Shown: positions 12,591 through 23,153 of the stretch, piece by piece
Numbering within the stretch: the first letter of the stretch is position 1
Layout: each line of letters begins with the position of its first letter
NCBI RefSeq assembly: GCF_910589235.1
Contig: NC_060960.1
Location: 6,909,339-6,973,338 of the forward strand
Direction of reading: 5' to 3'
Length of the DNA: 64,000 nt
DNA from: Vespa crabro
Lineage: Eukaryota > Arthropoda > Insecta > Hymenoptera > Vespidae
The notes under the pieces: generated by a model
What the model was told of the DNA's origin: nothing
Seen by the model: only the letters and a program-made list of their open reading frames with translations
Databases searched by the model: none
Translations under genes and position numbers: made by a program

Positions 12591-13559
12591 TTTTTTTGTT
12601 CTTTTTATCTTATTCTTCTTGTTATTCCTCAAGACAGCTCAGAAGAACAGCTCGCTCAGTGCCATAAATTCGATGAGATCGCTCGTGACCGTCGCCATTA
12701 TCAATATCGCCTTATCTCTGAAGTTGCTTTTTAGATCGCGCGGTACGCTGACACACCGGACCAATCTCCGCACCTCCCTTATCGTCTCGACTCCTTACTT
12801 CTCTCACTCAATGATCTATCTCGAGTGGTAAGAAAGTCTAAATCGACGTATTACGAATCCGTACTCGAGTGAAACTCCACGATATCGTTTGCTTAGATCT
12901 ATCATATCTTAGAAATGTTTTCTCTTAGATTCGAAACCTCCCCTTTGGTCTGTGCTCTTTACACAATTTCTACGCAAATTTTTCGGGTTTCTGATCAAAT
13001 TGGAAAATTTCGAAAGAGAAAAAGAAACGAGAACGAATTGAACTGTGCAACGTCGAGGAAAAAATTCAACGAAGGGATAATAAAAATTGAATTTTTCTTT
13101 TCTTTTTCCTTTTTTGTCTTTTTTTTTTTTTTCTTTTTTTATATACTTTTGCAAACTATCCTCTATCGTCATATTAATTATTATTAATGGATTATACGTT
13201 TGAGAAATAACTTTTTATATCAATTAAGAGAATATTAAGAAACTTTTCCTAAAATTATTAACTTATGTAGATACGTATCTTGTACATACAAGATAGATAG
13301 ATACATATATATATATATATATGTATCTATCTATCTATCTATCTACTATACATGCATTTGAATATTTGCGAGAAAAGCTGGTGGAAAGAAGAACTTATAA
13401 ATCGAAGTACGTGGGTACATATGTAAGAGTTGAGTATATGGATATGTCGTCTGGAGGTCAAATCCATTCAAGATAGATCGAAAAGGAAGTGAAGAGGGGA
13501 TGATATTCGAAAAACGATGTCTCGCTTTTCATCATCCGAAGGTCGAAGGTAAGCCATGT

Positions 13560-13598
<39 letters not shown>

Positions 13599-13972
13599 GT
13601 TTTTCTATCTATCTCTTTTGCTTCATTTCAACTTTCATGAAAGATAAAATAGAGAAAGAGAGATAGAGAGAAACTGAGCTATCTAAATGTTTGAAAATTT
13701 TTTTCACGAAAATGACATTGACTAGATACGTTTCCCTTTAAAGATGCAGGAACTTACGAAATCGAAGGATTCGCATAATGTTCCTGCAACTCGTTTCTTT
13801 TGGCTTTCATCACAATCTGGCCAATAGCCAATACGATGTCCTCATATTTTTTTCGAGTGTAGAAAAAGAAATCCTTTTATCATGCAACCTTGTTTCCATG
13901 CGATCATAGTTTCACACCCAAAAGTGTTTCGATAAATATTTTCCTGAAAAATATTTTCTCTCTCTTTCTCTT

Positions 13973-13974
<2 letters not shown>

Positions 13975-14018
<44 letters not shown>
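13975..14018. repeat. (CT)n microsatellite
   Basis: Nearly perfect CT array. An earlier, shorter one lies at 13571-13596. Confidence 0.95.
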
Positions 14019-14022
<4 letters not shown>

Positions 14023-14689
14023 TTTCTCGATTCTTGGTAATACCACCAAAGTTCTACGTAAAAACAAGAATTTTCGTGACCGAACAAGATTCGTTTATTT
14101 CCACGGCTACGTGGAAATCTTGTGATTATTATTTTTCAACATCCGTTCCTTAAATTAGTGGAAACAAATATGGAACCCTTTGAGCTCTTGGTGGTGGGTG
14201 AGCTGGCAAATTTCGGACGCTACTCACTTCGCTACGATTAAATCACCTTTTCCGGGAACGATGAGTTAGCTCCTATCTATAAATAATAATTTTCCAATAA
14301 GCCAAGAAAGATTTATTGAAATCAACAATGTTGAACGTTATAAACGATATTTATTATGAATTATTAATTTCTAATAAAATAAAAATAAATATCTACATTT
14401 AATATTGTAATCGTTTATTTATCCTTGACACTTGTAAATTGATATTATTAAAAATACAATAATATAAAATAAACAATAGATTAGAGCTTTTTACTATAAT
14501 AAAGTGTCATGAATGATTAATAATAAATGATAGAAACAAATTTGTAATTTCTATTCAATCAGATATATCTCATTGATATTCCAGACGTAAAATCGAAAAA
14601 CGGAAATGGGAGAAGAAGAGAACAAGAAACGCCATCTTGCGTATTTTGTCGGAAACCGTCTTAAAAAGAAAAATGGTGGATGGGAGCGT

Positions 14690-14721
14690 TCTCTCTCTCT
14701 CTCTCTCACTCTTTGTCTCTC

Positions 14722-14770
<49 letters not shown>

Positions 14771-14794
14771 CTGTCTGTCTGTCTGTCTGTCTGT
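14690..14794. repeat. compound (CT)n-(TGTC)n microsatellite
   Basis: An imperfect CT array to 14766 is followed by TGTC units. Confidence 0.95.
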
Positions 14795-15009
14795 CTTTCT
14801 TATTCTTTATCTTTTTCTTCGAAAGAAGATGACGCGTGTTTGTTTACGAGGCTCACATAAAATTCTCACTCCTGGATAGCAAAAGAGTCATGAATGAAAA
14901 CGATATAGTCTCTGTCGTATAGTGAATGTCAGCTGGTCAACTGATTCTCATCGAGAGAGAACGAACGATTACGCAATGCGTTCGTCTTTACGAGCGACAT
15001 TCCAGTCAA

Positions 15010-15014
<5 letters not shown>

Positions 15015-15042
<28 letters not shown>
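15015..15042. repeat. (CT)n microsatellite
   Basis: Perfect CT array. Confidence 0.9.
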
Positions 15043-15044
<2 letters not shown>

Positions 15045-15992
15045 TCTTTCTCTATCTTCCTTACACTTTAAAACCCTTTCGATTGTCTCTCTCCTTCCTA
15101 CGACGATCTTGGACAGAAGATTTTCAAACGACACAATGACCTGCGAATTCCAATATTTTTGGAATGACTCTGATTATCAAAAATCACCTTAGAAATGATA
15201 TTTCCACGGAGTATTCACTCTTCCTTCGGTTTTAATTTTGAAAAATTCGTTCAATGAGCTTTCGTCAACGAATTGCAAATAATTAAGTACCTGTATTATT
15301 AGAATTACGTTTCATCGTAGATCAAATGTGATTTATCGTTCTGAAATTCTAACCAATGCATTTACCAATGGCATTTACCGATTGGATTTGTTTCATACTT
15401 CGTAAAAAGAAGTAATTTTTTTTTTATTATCACCTTGCGAGGCAGGTGAGAAAAGAAGGGAAAAGAAAAAAAAAAAAGAAAAGAAAAGAAGAAAGAAAGA
15501 AAGAAAAAGATAGAAAGAAGAAATGACAAAGAGAGGGTGGAAAAGAAACGAGAGGAAAGAAACAAACGTAAAATATAAAAGAATTCAAGGCATTGGGCCT
15601 TCGATAGAAAAATGTTCTAATATTACTTAGTTATAAAGAAAATTTTTTTTGTTTCTTTTTCCCCGAGAAACTTTATCGTACGCGTGTTCTGCGAAATATT
15701 CGGAACATCTGTCGAAGAGTGAAAACAACTGGTGGCTATAGGAGGAAGTGAAGAAGGAGGTTGATGATGAGGAGAGGAAGGAAGAGGAGGAGGAGAAGGA
15801 GGAAAAAGATGAAGGAGGGTCTACACGGAGAAACGAATAATCACGCGAACCTTTCCGTTTTTACGATCTTTCAAGAGACGAACGCTCGTCCATTCTCGAT
15901 CTCGTCCAGACGCTTACCAGACAACAATGCACCTGTACCGCTATCGAATATAACGTGAGCGCAATAACAAAACGAGTCACGCGACTTCTTAG

Positions 15993-15994
<2 letters not shown>

Positions 15995-16039
<45 letters not shown>
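15995..16039. repeat. (AT)n microsatellite
   Basis: Perfect AT array. A second one lies at 16349-16378. Confidence 0.95.
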
Positions 16040-16046
<7 letters not shown>

Positions 16047-16343
16047 GAATACTTCAAGTGAATATATCTTTTTTATTCAATGTTACTACGGTGGCATTTT
16101 AAATTTCGATTTCATTTGTACCGTAAGAAAATTATTCATTGTTATGAATAACATGATTTCTTAATGACATTACTAAAATGATTTATTTAATTACTCGTGT
16201 ACTAATTAACTGATAATTGTTAATTGGATGGAAAAGGCGAAATTTATATTTAAACGTGAAATTAATAATTACGAGAGAATATATTAGGTATGAACATATT
16301 TTTGTTTTAAACGGTAGCATCGTCGTGATAATCATCAATGAAG

Positions 16344-16380
<37 letters not shown>

Positions 16381-17270
16381 TCTTCGTTTCAATTTTCTTT
16401 TTCTTTTAATTTATTTTCTATTAACAAATATTGCTTCTCCGTACAACCGGTTTTTCTCATATTTACTTTAACATATTTACTTAACATTCTATCATACGAG
16501 TTTTCTTCATTTGTAATCATATTCGTAAGAGGAAAGATGGTACAGTCGTATTTGCAATGTTGTTTTCACGTTCGTTCGCATAATCGATTGTCGTCGATAA
16601 AAACTTTATGTTCGTTTAAATAAATGGTTGTATTAATATTAAAGCTATTTTTTTTTCTATCTTTTTCAACAAACTAGAAAAATCTTCTGACCTGATGTAA
16701 TATGTGTATACAACATCAACAATTATGAGTTCATTGACTATGGGTATCGATTTGGAAAAGAAAAAAAAAAAAAAAATCTTGATAAGATTTAATGAGATGC
16801 GAACGATGCAGTAATAACAATATTATCGTAAACATAATAACCTGGTATATCTACTTAACTCGTATTATCTATGAGCTATAATGAGGGAAACGATCAATAC
16901 GTTTAAAATAAAGCATGCATGATATCATAATGATCGATCTTTGATATAACTCGTTACATTACAATCGTAGTTCTCTATTTCTCGTTAATTTACATATAAG
17001 ATATCTATTTAGATAACCCGAACGAAAATTTTCTCAATCGTTTAGACAATTTTAAGATTAAATAAAAATATTCTCTTATTATAGTGTCGTGCCAATCGGA
17101 TTAAACTTTGAATGATGATGGTATACAAACGATATACCTGTATATACCTAATCGTATTATTATTTTTATCGCTTATTATCTCGCGTGTATAAAAAGGATT
17201 GAGATAAAAAAAAAGAAAGAAAAAAAGAAAAAAAGAAAAAAAAAGAAGTATTCAGAGTAGCCTCTTACCG

Positions 17271-17560
17271 AATTTCTTGTTCCTTCGGGTAAAAGCCTAA
17301 AGCGTCGGCCGTCGCTCGGTTCATAGGCCTCAGAGATTCTCTCCCGTTAGGTTCCCTCGAACTCATGCGTTTGACAGCTAAGAACGGTCTCTCCCTCTTA
17401 CACTGCCCAAATAAAGCTAAACGTCCGTCTTTATGGTCGCCTATAAAGTTTTACGCGTTACCGAAACGGGTTGCAGAGTATCCCCGACCTTTGCGCTTCG
17501 CGAAGCGCGCTATCCTCTCAACGAGCCAACAACAACGGCAAGCAACGATCATTCCTCTCT
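17271..17560. other. unique block with palindrome
   Basis: Complex, GC-richer sequence with the 16-bp palindrome, a TTTATGGTC word (Cdx/Abd-B-like) near 17431 and CTATAAAG just after it. A forward open frame (17365-17622) runs into (AT)n/(TG)n. Its first 60 residues are not recognised. Confidence 0.25.
17493..17508. repeat. 16-bp perfect palindrome
   Basis: GCGCTTCGCGAAGCGC is identical to its reverse complement. It is entirely GC-rich at its edges and sits in the unique block 17.27-17.56 kb. Confidence 0.6.
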
Positions 17561-18467
17561 ATGTGTATATATATATATATGTATGTGTATGTGTGTGTGT
17601 ATGTATTTATATGTATGCATAGTACATACACATAGGACACACAAACATGGTCGAAGTATACAGGCGTCACGTTCCTCTCCGTTTGTCATGGACGCGAATG
17701 TGAATCGATGTCAAGGTCGTTCGGTTAGCTAAAAGTAGAGATATACTCGTGAGAAAGTCGGTCGTCCCCGTTCGAAGATCTTTACGAGCTCTCGAGTGTA
17801 ATCCGGTTAATGGGTGGATGGCGCCGAATTCGTTGAGACAATGAAGAAATTAGGTTGAATCGTAGAAAATTGAAGTAAAATACCGTATTGTAACGTTTAA
17901 GAGTATCGAAAGAAAAACAGTTATCCCATTTTGCTTCTTCATACGATGAGAAAAAATCTAATACAATAATTATACAGTAAATAATAATTTCTTATCTTGA
18001 TGAACGAAACGATTAATAGTTCGACAAATTTCTATGAACGAGACAATAGAAAAACAATAAATACTATAATAATAAAATAAATACTATATATTTGTCAGTT
18101 ACATTGACCGAAGAGAATAGTATTGTTTTGAAATATTAATAAGATATCGTAAGGGACGTACGACTAAAACTAATACGTATTCGTTAAAGGTATTCTTTTA
18201 TTACATTCGCGTTGGCGAGGATTACGAGCGACGTTTCAAGGTCGCCGGATGTGTAAGACTCGAGCAATAACAGAAGCATCATAAGCAGAGCAACGGCAAC
18301 GACGAGAGTCGGGGGCCGTCGACGTAATGCAAAGGAGAGACAGGCAGTCTGCGGTGTGTCGCGCGTTTATCGGCTCTAAAACGAGTCTACGATGCTATTA
18401 TACCTACGTGGCGGTCCGCGTAGAAAAACAGTTAGGTAGTAGGCCCTCGAGCGTAGGGAAAGAGGTT

Positions 18468-18514
18468 GGGGGGCGGGGGTGGGAGGTAAGGTGAGGTGGC
18501 GGGGAGGGAGGGGG
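18468..18514 (+). other. G-quadruplex-prone G-run array
   Basis: Runs of 6, 5 and 3 G are separated by single bases (18468-18483). A second group follows with runs of 4, 3 and 5 G separated by single A (18501-18514). A G4 with one-base loops is predicted on the + strand. It lies just upstream of the first CRE. Confidence 0.45.
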
Positions 18515-18566
18515 TGGTAGACGAATCATAGCGGGCCACGCGGGGTCGCACGTCTGTCTTCTTACG

Positions 18567-18574
18567 TGACGTCA
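18567..18574. promoter_or_regulatory. CRE palindrome TGACGTCA
   Basis: Perfect CREB/ATF palindrome in the context ACGTGACGTCACAC. It is 62 bp upstream of the TATA-like box at 18636. Confidence 0.4.
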
Positions 18575-18635
18575 CACACGGTACCACTCGACTTCCCGAC
18601 CTGCCCCAATCCGGATGGGCGTAAAGGCAAGGCAA

Positions 18636-18641
18636 TATAAA
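18636..18641 (+). promoter_or_regulatory. TATA-like box
   Basis: TATAAA in GCAATATAAACGAACG, set in GC-rich DNA where such a word is less likely by chance. No strong initiator is evident about 30 bp downstream, so promoter use is speculative. Confidence 0.2.
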
Positions 18642-18739
18642 CGAACGTTTACAGGCTCGTTACATTTTTATGGGCTCGACGGCACAACTACGCCACTACG
18701 GCCATCAACGGAATGTCGTAAACCATCAACCAGCTCGCT

Positions 18740-18754
18740 CTTTCTCTCTGTCTG

Positions 18755-18819
<65 letters not shown>
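18740..18819. repeat. (CT)n microsatellite with CTGT interruptions
   Basis: About 80 bp of pyrimidine array inside the regulatory island. It is a GAGA-type tract on the - strand. Confidence 0.95.
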
Positions 18820-18821
<2 letters not shown>

Positions 18822-19046
18822 CACTTTCTTTCTTTCTTTCTCCTTCTCTCATTCACGCATTTCCTCGAGTTCGGTACTTCCCTCCTCGTCTCTGCTTCCT
18901 GAAGTGTCGGAGTCTCTTACCCGCGACAACGACCGCTTTCTCCACCACCCTCCGTCCTCCGCTGTCTCCTTCCTTCTCGACAACCCCTTGCCGACCATCC
19001 ATCGAGCTTCACGTGGCATTTACGCGCGACTTCCGTACTCTTTTTC

Positions 19047-19054
19047 TGACGTCA
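19047..19054. promoter_or_regulatory. CRE palindrome TGACGTCA (second)
   Basis: Perfect TGACGTCA in CTGACGTCACCG. A variant TTACGTCA follows 44 bp later at 19091-19098. Confidence 0.35.
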
Positions 19055-19623
19055 CCGACTCTGCCGTCGTTCGTTCGTAGACCACTTAAGTTACGTCACT
19101 TTATTGACTGTGATCATAAAAGTTTTTACGCACGGTCCTTCGACATACCCCTCTGTCTCTATCTGTTCGTCTCTTTCTCTCTCTCTTTTTCTTTCTCTCG
19201 CTGTCTCTCTTTCTATATGTATATATCTATCTTTCTCCCTTTCTCTCTTTCTCTTCCCATCGAGGTCGTTGTCTGTCTATATCGTTCGCAAAGTCACTAG
19301 GTTTATTGCCCTTTGAGTTACATGCCAATCCAAAGGGTGTCAGATTTAATATTTCTTGGTTGACGCTCTCACGGAATAAGACGGGAATTTCCTAGTCGCT
19401 TCGATTCCCTTAGAAAGATTCAGAAATAGAATGAAATAAGATATATTCGCACAGAATGCAATCGTCTATCATTCATTTTGATATTATATCTGTCATTAAA
19501 AAAAAACTAAACCTTTAGCTTTCAAGGTGGAAGCAATGAAAACGAAAATTTTTTTGTTTTTTTTTTTTTTTTTGAGAAATTCTCCTTTTGGCTACGATCG
19601 AACATACGCATCGAGCTTACATC

Positions 19624-19626
<3 letters not shown>

Positions 19627-19663
<37 letters not shown>
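19627..19663. repeat. (AT)n microsatellite
   Basis: Perfect AT array followed by GTATGTACGTACGTAC. Confidence 0.95.
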
Positions 19664-19670
<7 letters not shown>

Positions 19671-19757
19671 CGTACGTACATAGGTGCGAGATACGATGCA
19701 CTTATGGTAAATACTTACTATACGCTTTAGGTACTTATAAGCTGCACTGTGCAGGAC

Positions 19758-19931
19758 GCCATTTTTCGAATTCCCTGGTTCTTTTTTTTTTTCGTCGAGT
19801 GCCACCCCCATGACGTCATTGGCGGCCGAGTCGGCCATCACGGGCCTCATTATGTCGTTTATGCTCGGAATTCATGATGGCCGCCGTCGAATCGACCAAT
19901 CGGAGAATCTTTAGCGGCGGCCATCTGGAAA
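19758..19931. promoter_or_regulatory. Pho/YY1-type GCCAT cluster, PRE-like
   Basis: Four GCCAT cores occur within 167 bp: 19758-19762 (+), 19834-19838 (+), 19877-19881 (-) and 19920-19924 (+). Two are in GGCCATC context. A Zeste-type CGAGTG lies near 19796 and a GAAAA (Dsp1-type) follows near 19929. The - strand of 19917-19931 also fits the CTCF consensus at 11 of 15 positions. Known: clusters of Pho sites with GAGA/Zeste motifs typify bithorax PREs. By chance about 0.3 cores would be expected in this length. Confidence 0.4.
19811..19822. promoter_or_regulatory. CRE palindrome abutting inverted CCAAT box
   Basis: ATGACGTCATTGG combines a perfect CRE with a reverse CCAAT. Both are classic proximal-promoter elements, and they sit inside the GCCAT cluster. 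Confidence 0.4.
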
Positions 19932-21186
19932 AGGATCGATCATGCACTCTACCGGGCGTTCTTCAAACTTCTACCTTTCGGCTTTGAACGATAGATGTCT
20001 CTAGCGCTTAGAACACTGTCACTAGGGCCTCTAGGCGTTTCCCAGTGAAGGTAGATGGGGGAAAAAAAATTACCTAGGAAAAATCGATCAAAAAAGGTAT
20101 GAAAAATTTTTGTCGAATTTTTTACTGCAATACAATCGATCAAATTGCGAATTGAGTAAATAAATAAGTATTTACTTACTCTAGATTTCATTCGTTCGAA
20201 AGGATTTTGTTATATACATTCTTACTCAGTAGTAGTATCGCAACGAATGAATACACACGCACTTACACTACATATATCATCTGTATATGTATTACACAGA
20301 CGAATGCCTTCCCTTTCCATATTATCCGGCCTCCTTGAAGCTCGTGTCATTGACCTCTCGGGGAGTTCTCGACGAGCACGGAATCAAAAGTCGCCATCGT
20401 TTCTTCGCACTTTCGCTTCGTTAACTTCGTATTCATTTTTTACTTGTTCTTGTTCTCGTTATTTCCATTTCTTTCCCTGTTTTTTTTTCTTATTTTTCTT
20501 TTCTTTTACTTTTCCTTTTTTTTTTTTTTTTTTTTCGTATGATCAATCATTCACAAGTGCATACTGCATAAATGATATCGCCGAGAGTTAATTGATTATT
20601 ATTTCATACGCGAAAAAGAGAGCTCGGTTATCAGCACGATTACGCTATTTACTTGGCTGTTAACTCCTTCGAGATGGATATACCCACGTATGTACATACG
20701 TACGTACATACATACATACATACGTATCGTAGATACCGGACGATTGCTCTAGGTATTTTATAACCGGTGATAGCGTCCCATCGATTCCCCTTTACGACTC
20801 GGAACCTTAGGAATTTATCGCCTCAAGAAATCTTTTTTCTTTTCTTTTTTTTCCCTTGTTTCTTTTCTTTTCTTTTCTTTCCCTCATTGTATATCGTCCG
20901 ACAAGAGACTCCAACTTGACTTCACGGTCATGACACGCGCGTATGTCCCCGATAACTTAACACGTCTTCCAACTTGTATCGTTCTTATGAACTACTAATA
21001 TGAAAAACAAAGAGAGAAAGATAAAGACGATGACTCCAGTTCAAGGGGGAAGAAGAGAAAAGAAAAAAGAAAATCAATTCGTTCCGAGTATACGATCGAT
21101 TCTTTTTATTAAAATCAAGACATTTTATTCGCATATATACTATTTTCTTTAGCATAGATATCAGAACTTATCTATTTATATATAAT

Positions 21187-21212
21187 CGTCTTGTCTCGTC
21201 TCGTCTCGTCTC

Positions 21213-21246
<34 letters not shown>

Positions 21247-21254
21247 CACACACA
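21187..21254. repeat. compound (TCTCG)n-(CT)n-(CA)n microsatellite
   Basis: Pentanucleotide units grade into CT, then CA dinucleotides. Confidence 0.9.
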
Positions 21255-22635
21255 CAAGCATACACATACACAATTTGTTGTGTTTAAAAATTCTAAAAAA
21301 TTGGAATGTCGTTTCGAGACGAGATCGAGCTAAGATCCTGTTTCTCAACGATAGTAGACACATAGATGTAGGTAGAGGTGGTTGGTAGATACACGAATAG
21401 GTAAGTAAAAATATCTATCTATTCTCACATGGCGGGACGTTCTCGAACAATGAGAAAAAAATCGTGTGGTCATAGAACTTTCGTAATAAATGGAATATCC
21501 TATTGGTGGACCCAGAGATACCCATATAGAAATGTACACGTACAAATACGTAGATAGATAAATAGATGTATATTGGAAACTTTCGATATAATTTGCGATA
21601 AGGTGACAAAACCAAGAGTTACATTTTCTGAGAACGATAATATCACGTAAATATTGGGATCGTCATTGTATGTATGTAATGTTCTTTTCGATAGTTGATT
21701 CGACTTTGAGAAAAGTTTAAAAGAATGAAAATTTATATACATAATATTCGACGAATCTGATCGAACCTTCATCCCACCAGATATTATCTGAGACGTGTTA
21801 ACGGATCCAGAAATATTTTGTATTTTTCGTATAGCAACTAAAAGTACTTATACGTTTCTTTGAAACTTGTGAGTAACGCGAGACGACGACGACAATGACG
21901 ACAATAATAACGACAACGACGATGACAGAGGAACTTTGCAGAAATTTACAGTAATTCGAATGTGTACGATAATCTTATATACATCCAGGTTTCCCGAATA
22001 ATTATATACGCGAGTTTATTACTCATTCGTTTTATTTCAACTTTCACGTTGGTATTATATTTCGTTTAAGAGTTAAGAAAAAGGAAAAAAAAAGAAAAAA
22101 GAAAAAAGAAAAAAAAAAGGAAACAAACAAATTTATCGTGTCACTAGTTCTTTATATAATAAAAAATATTCTACACTTTACGTTATTACAATAAAATAAA
22201 TATCGACACGACAAAAAGTATCGAAACGATTTACATACCTAAGCATTTCAATTGCAAATTATATTCTATTTATTTCAATTTAACATTTCAATACGTTAAT
22301 AAATAAAATCAAAATTATCATATTTACATTCAGGTATACACCTTATCTGGGAATAAATTAAATAATACATTGGTAGAATATAGTGGACGTGCTAAGATAG
22401 AAGAAGAAGAAGAAGAAGAAGAAAAAAAAGAAAAAAAAGAAAAAAAAGAAAAAAAGAAAAGAAAAGAGAAGAAAAGAAAGAAAGAAGGAAAAAGAATGGT
22501 GAAGGAAAGAAAGTCGATTCTACCCTTTTTTTTTTTTTGCGCTGGAAGCCTTCGTAGGTAAAGGTACTTACTTACTTATGTGCGTCACTGCGTCACTACG
22601 AGAAAAGTATAAGAGGGAAAAATAGTGAAAGAAGA

Positions 22636-22639
<4 letters not shown>

Positions 22640-22683
<44 letters not shown>
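22640..22683. repeat. (GA)n microsatellite
   Basis: Perfect GA array. An (AGA)/(AAAG) purine tract lies at 22391-22500 upstream. Confidence 0.95.
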
Positions 22684-22687
<4 letters not shown>

Positions 22688-22970
22688 AAAAAATAAAAGA
22701 GAAAAAGAGATAGAGACAAGTCGACACGTAACTCAATACAAGCGCGTCTTATTTACGACGTTATAAAATTACCGAGTTGATGCCTTAAACTGGAATAAAA
22801 CGATCGGCGAGGTAGACGAGGCAAATGAGGAAGACTAAAAGGAGGGTGAGAGAGGAACGTTTTCAGGAGAGCTTGGATGAAGTAAGGGGGTTGGAGGAAG
22901 GGGTATGGTAAACGGCTATTGGCCGTGCCACGGCATTAGCAATTTCCTTTGGCTAAGTGCCCGCAGGTTG

Positions 22971-22981
22971 ACAATGCAAAT
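22971..22981 (+). promoter_or_regulatory. POU octamer overlapping a SOX-like ACAATG
   Basis: ACAATGCAAAT contains the perfect octamer ATGCAAAT (22974-22981). It overlaps ACAATG, a SOX-type half-site, within a non-repetitive island at 22.86-23.1 kb. A reader could be Nubbin/Pdm or SoxNeuro/Dichaete. A single octamer by itself is weak evidence. Confidence 0.2.
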
Positions 22982-23105
22982 TGGTCTGGTGCTGCACCTA
23001 GCGACAAAGACGATCGCTTCTTTGGAAACTTGCCTGGTTTACAAAAGACTACCAAGGACTTTCGTTCACCCTTTTGTCTTCATCGTTATTACGTACCCTT
23101 CCTGA

Positions 23106-23151
<46 letters not shown>
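23106..23151. repeat. (GAT)n microsatellite
   Basis: Perfect trinucleotide array, translating to poly-Asp in one frame. Confidence 0.97.

Positions 23152-23153
<2 letters not shown>

Larger units (their letters stand above)
8471..17270. other. microsatellite-dense AT-rich spacer
   Basis: Dominated by (CT)n tracts, a 140-bp (ATT)n array, long (AT)n arrays and poly-A/T. Quiet unique islands lie at 9330-10020, 11200-11830, 12600-12900, 13680-13960, 14020-14280 and 16500-17100. No gene, tRNA or mobile element was seen. Confidence 0.6.
18181..20060. promoter_or_regulatory. GC-rich regulatory island with CRE, G-quadruplex and GCCAT clusters
   Basis: This is the most promoter- or PRE-like stretch in the window. 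It is GC-richer than its surroundings and, apart from a (CT)n tract at 18740-18819 and an (AT)n tract at 19627-19663, largely non-repetitive. From left to right it holds a G-run array (18468-18514), TGACGTCA at 18567, TATAAA at 18636, TGACGTCA at 19047, TTACGTCA at 19091, TGACGTCA at 19811 next to an inverted CCAAT (19818-19822), another CCAAT near 19896, and four GCCAT cores at 19758-19924. Inference: a distal promoter, possibly for a Hox-complex ncRNA, and/or a Polycomb response element. Transcription direction is not determined. Confidence 0.4.
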
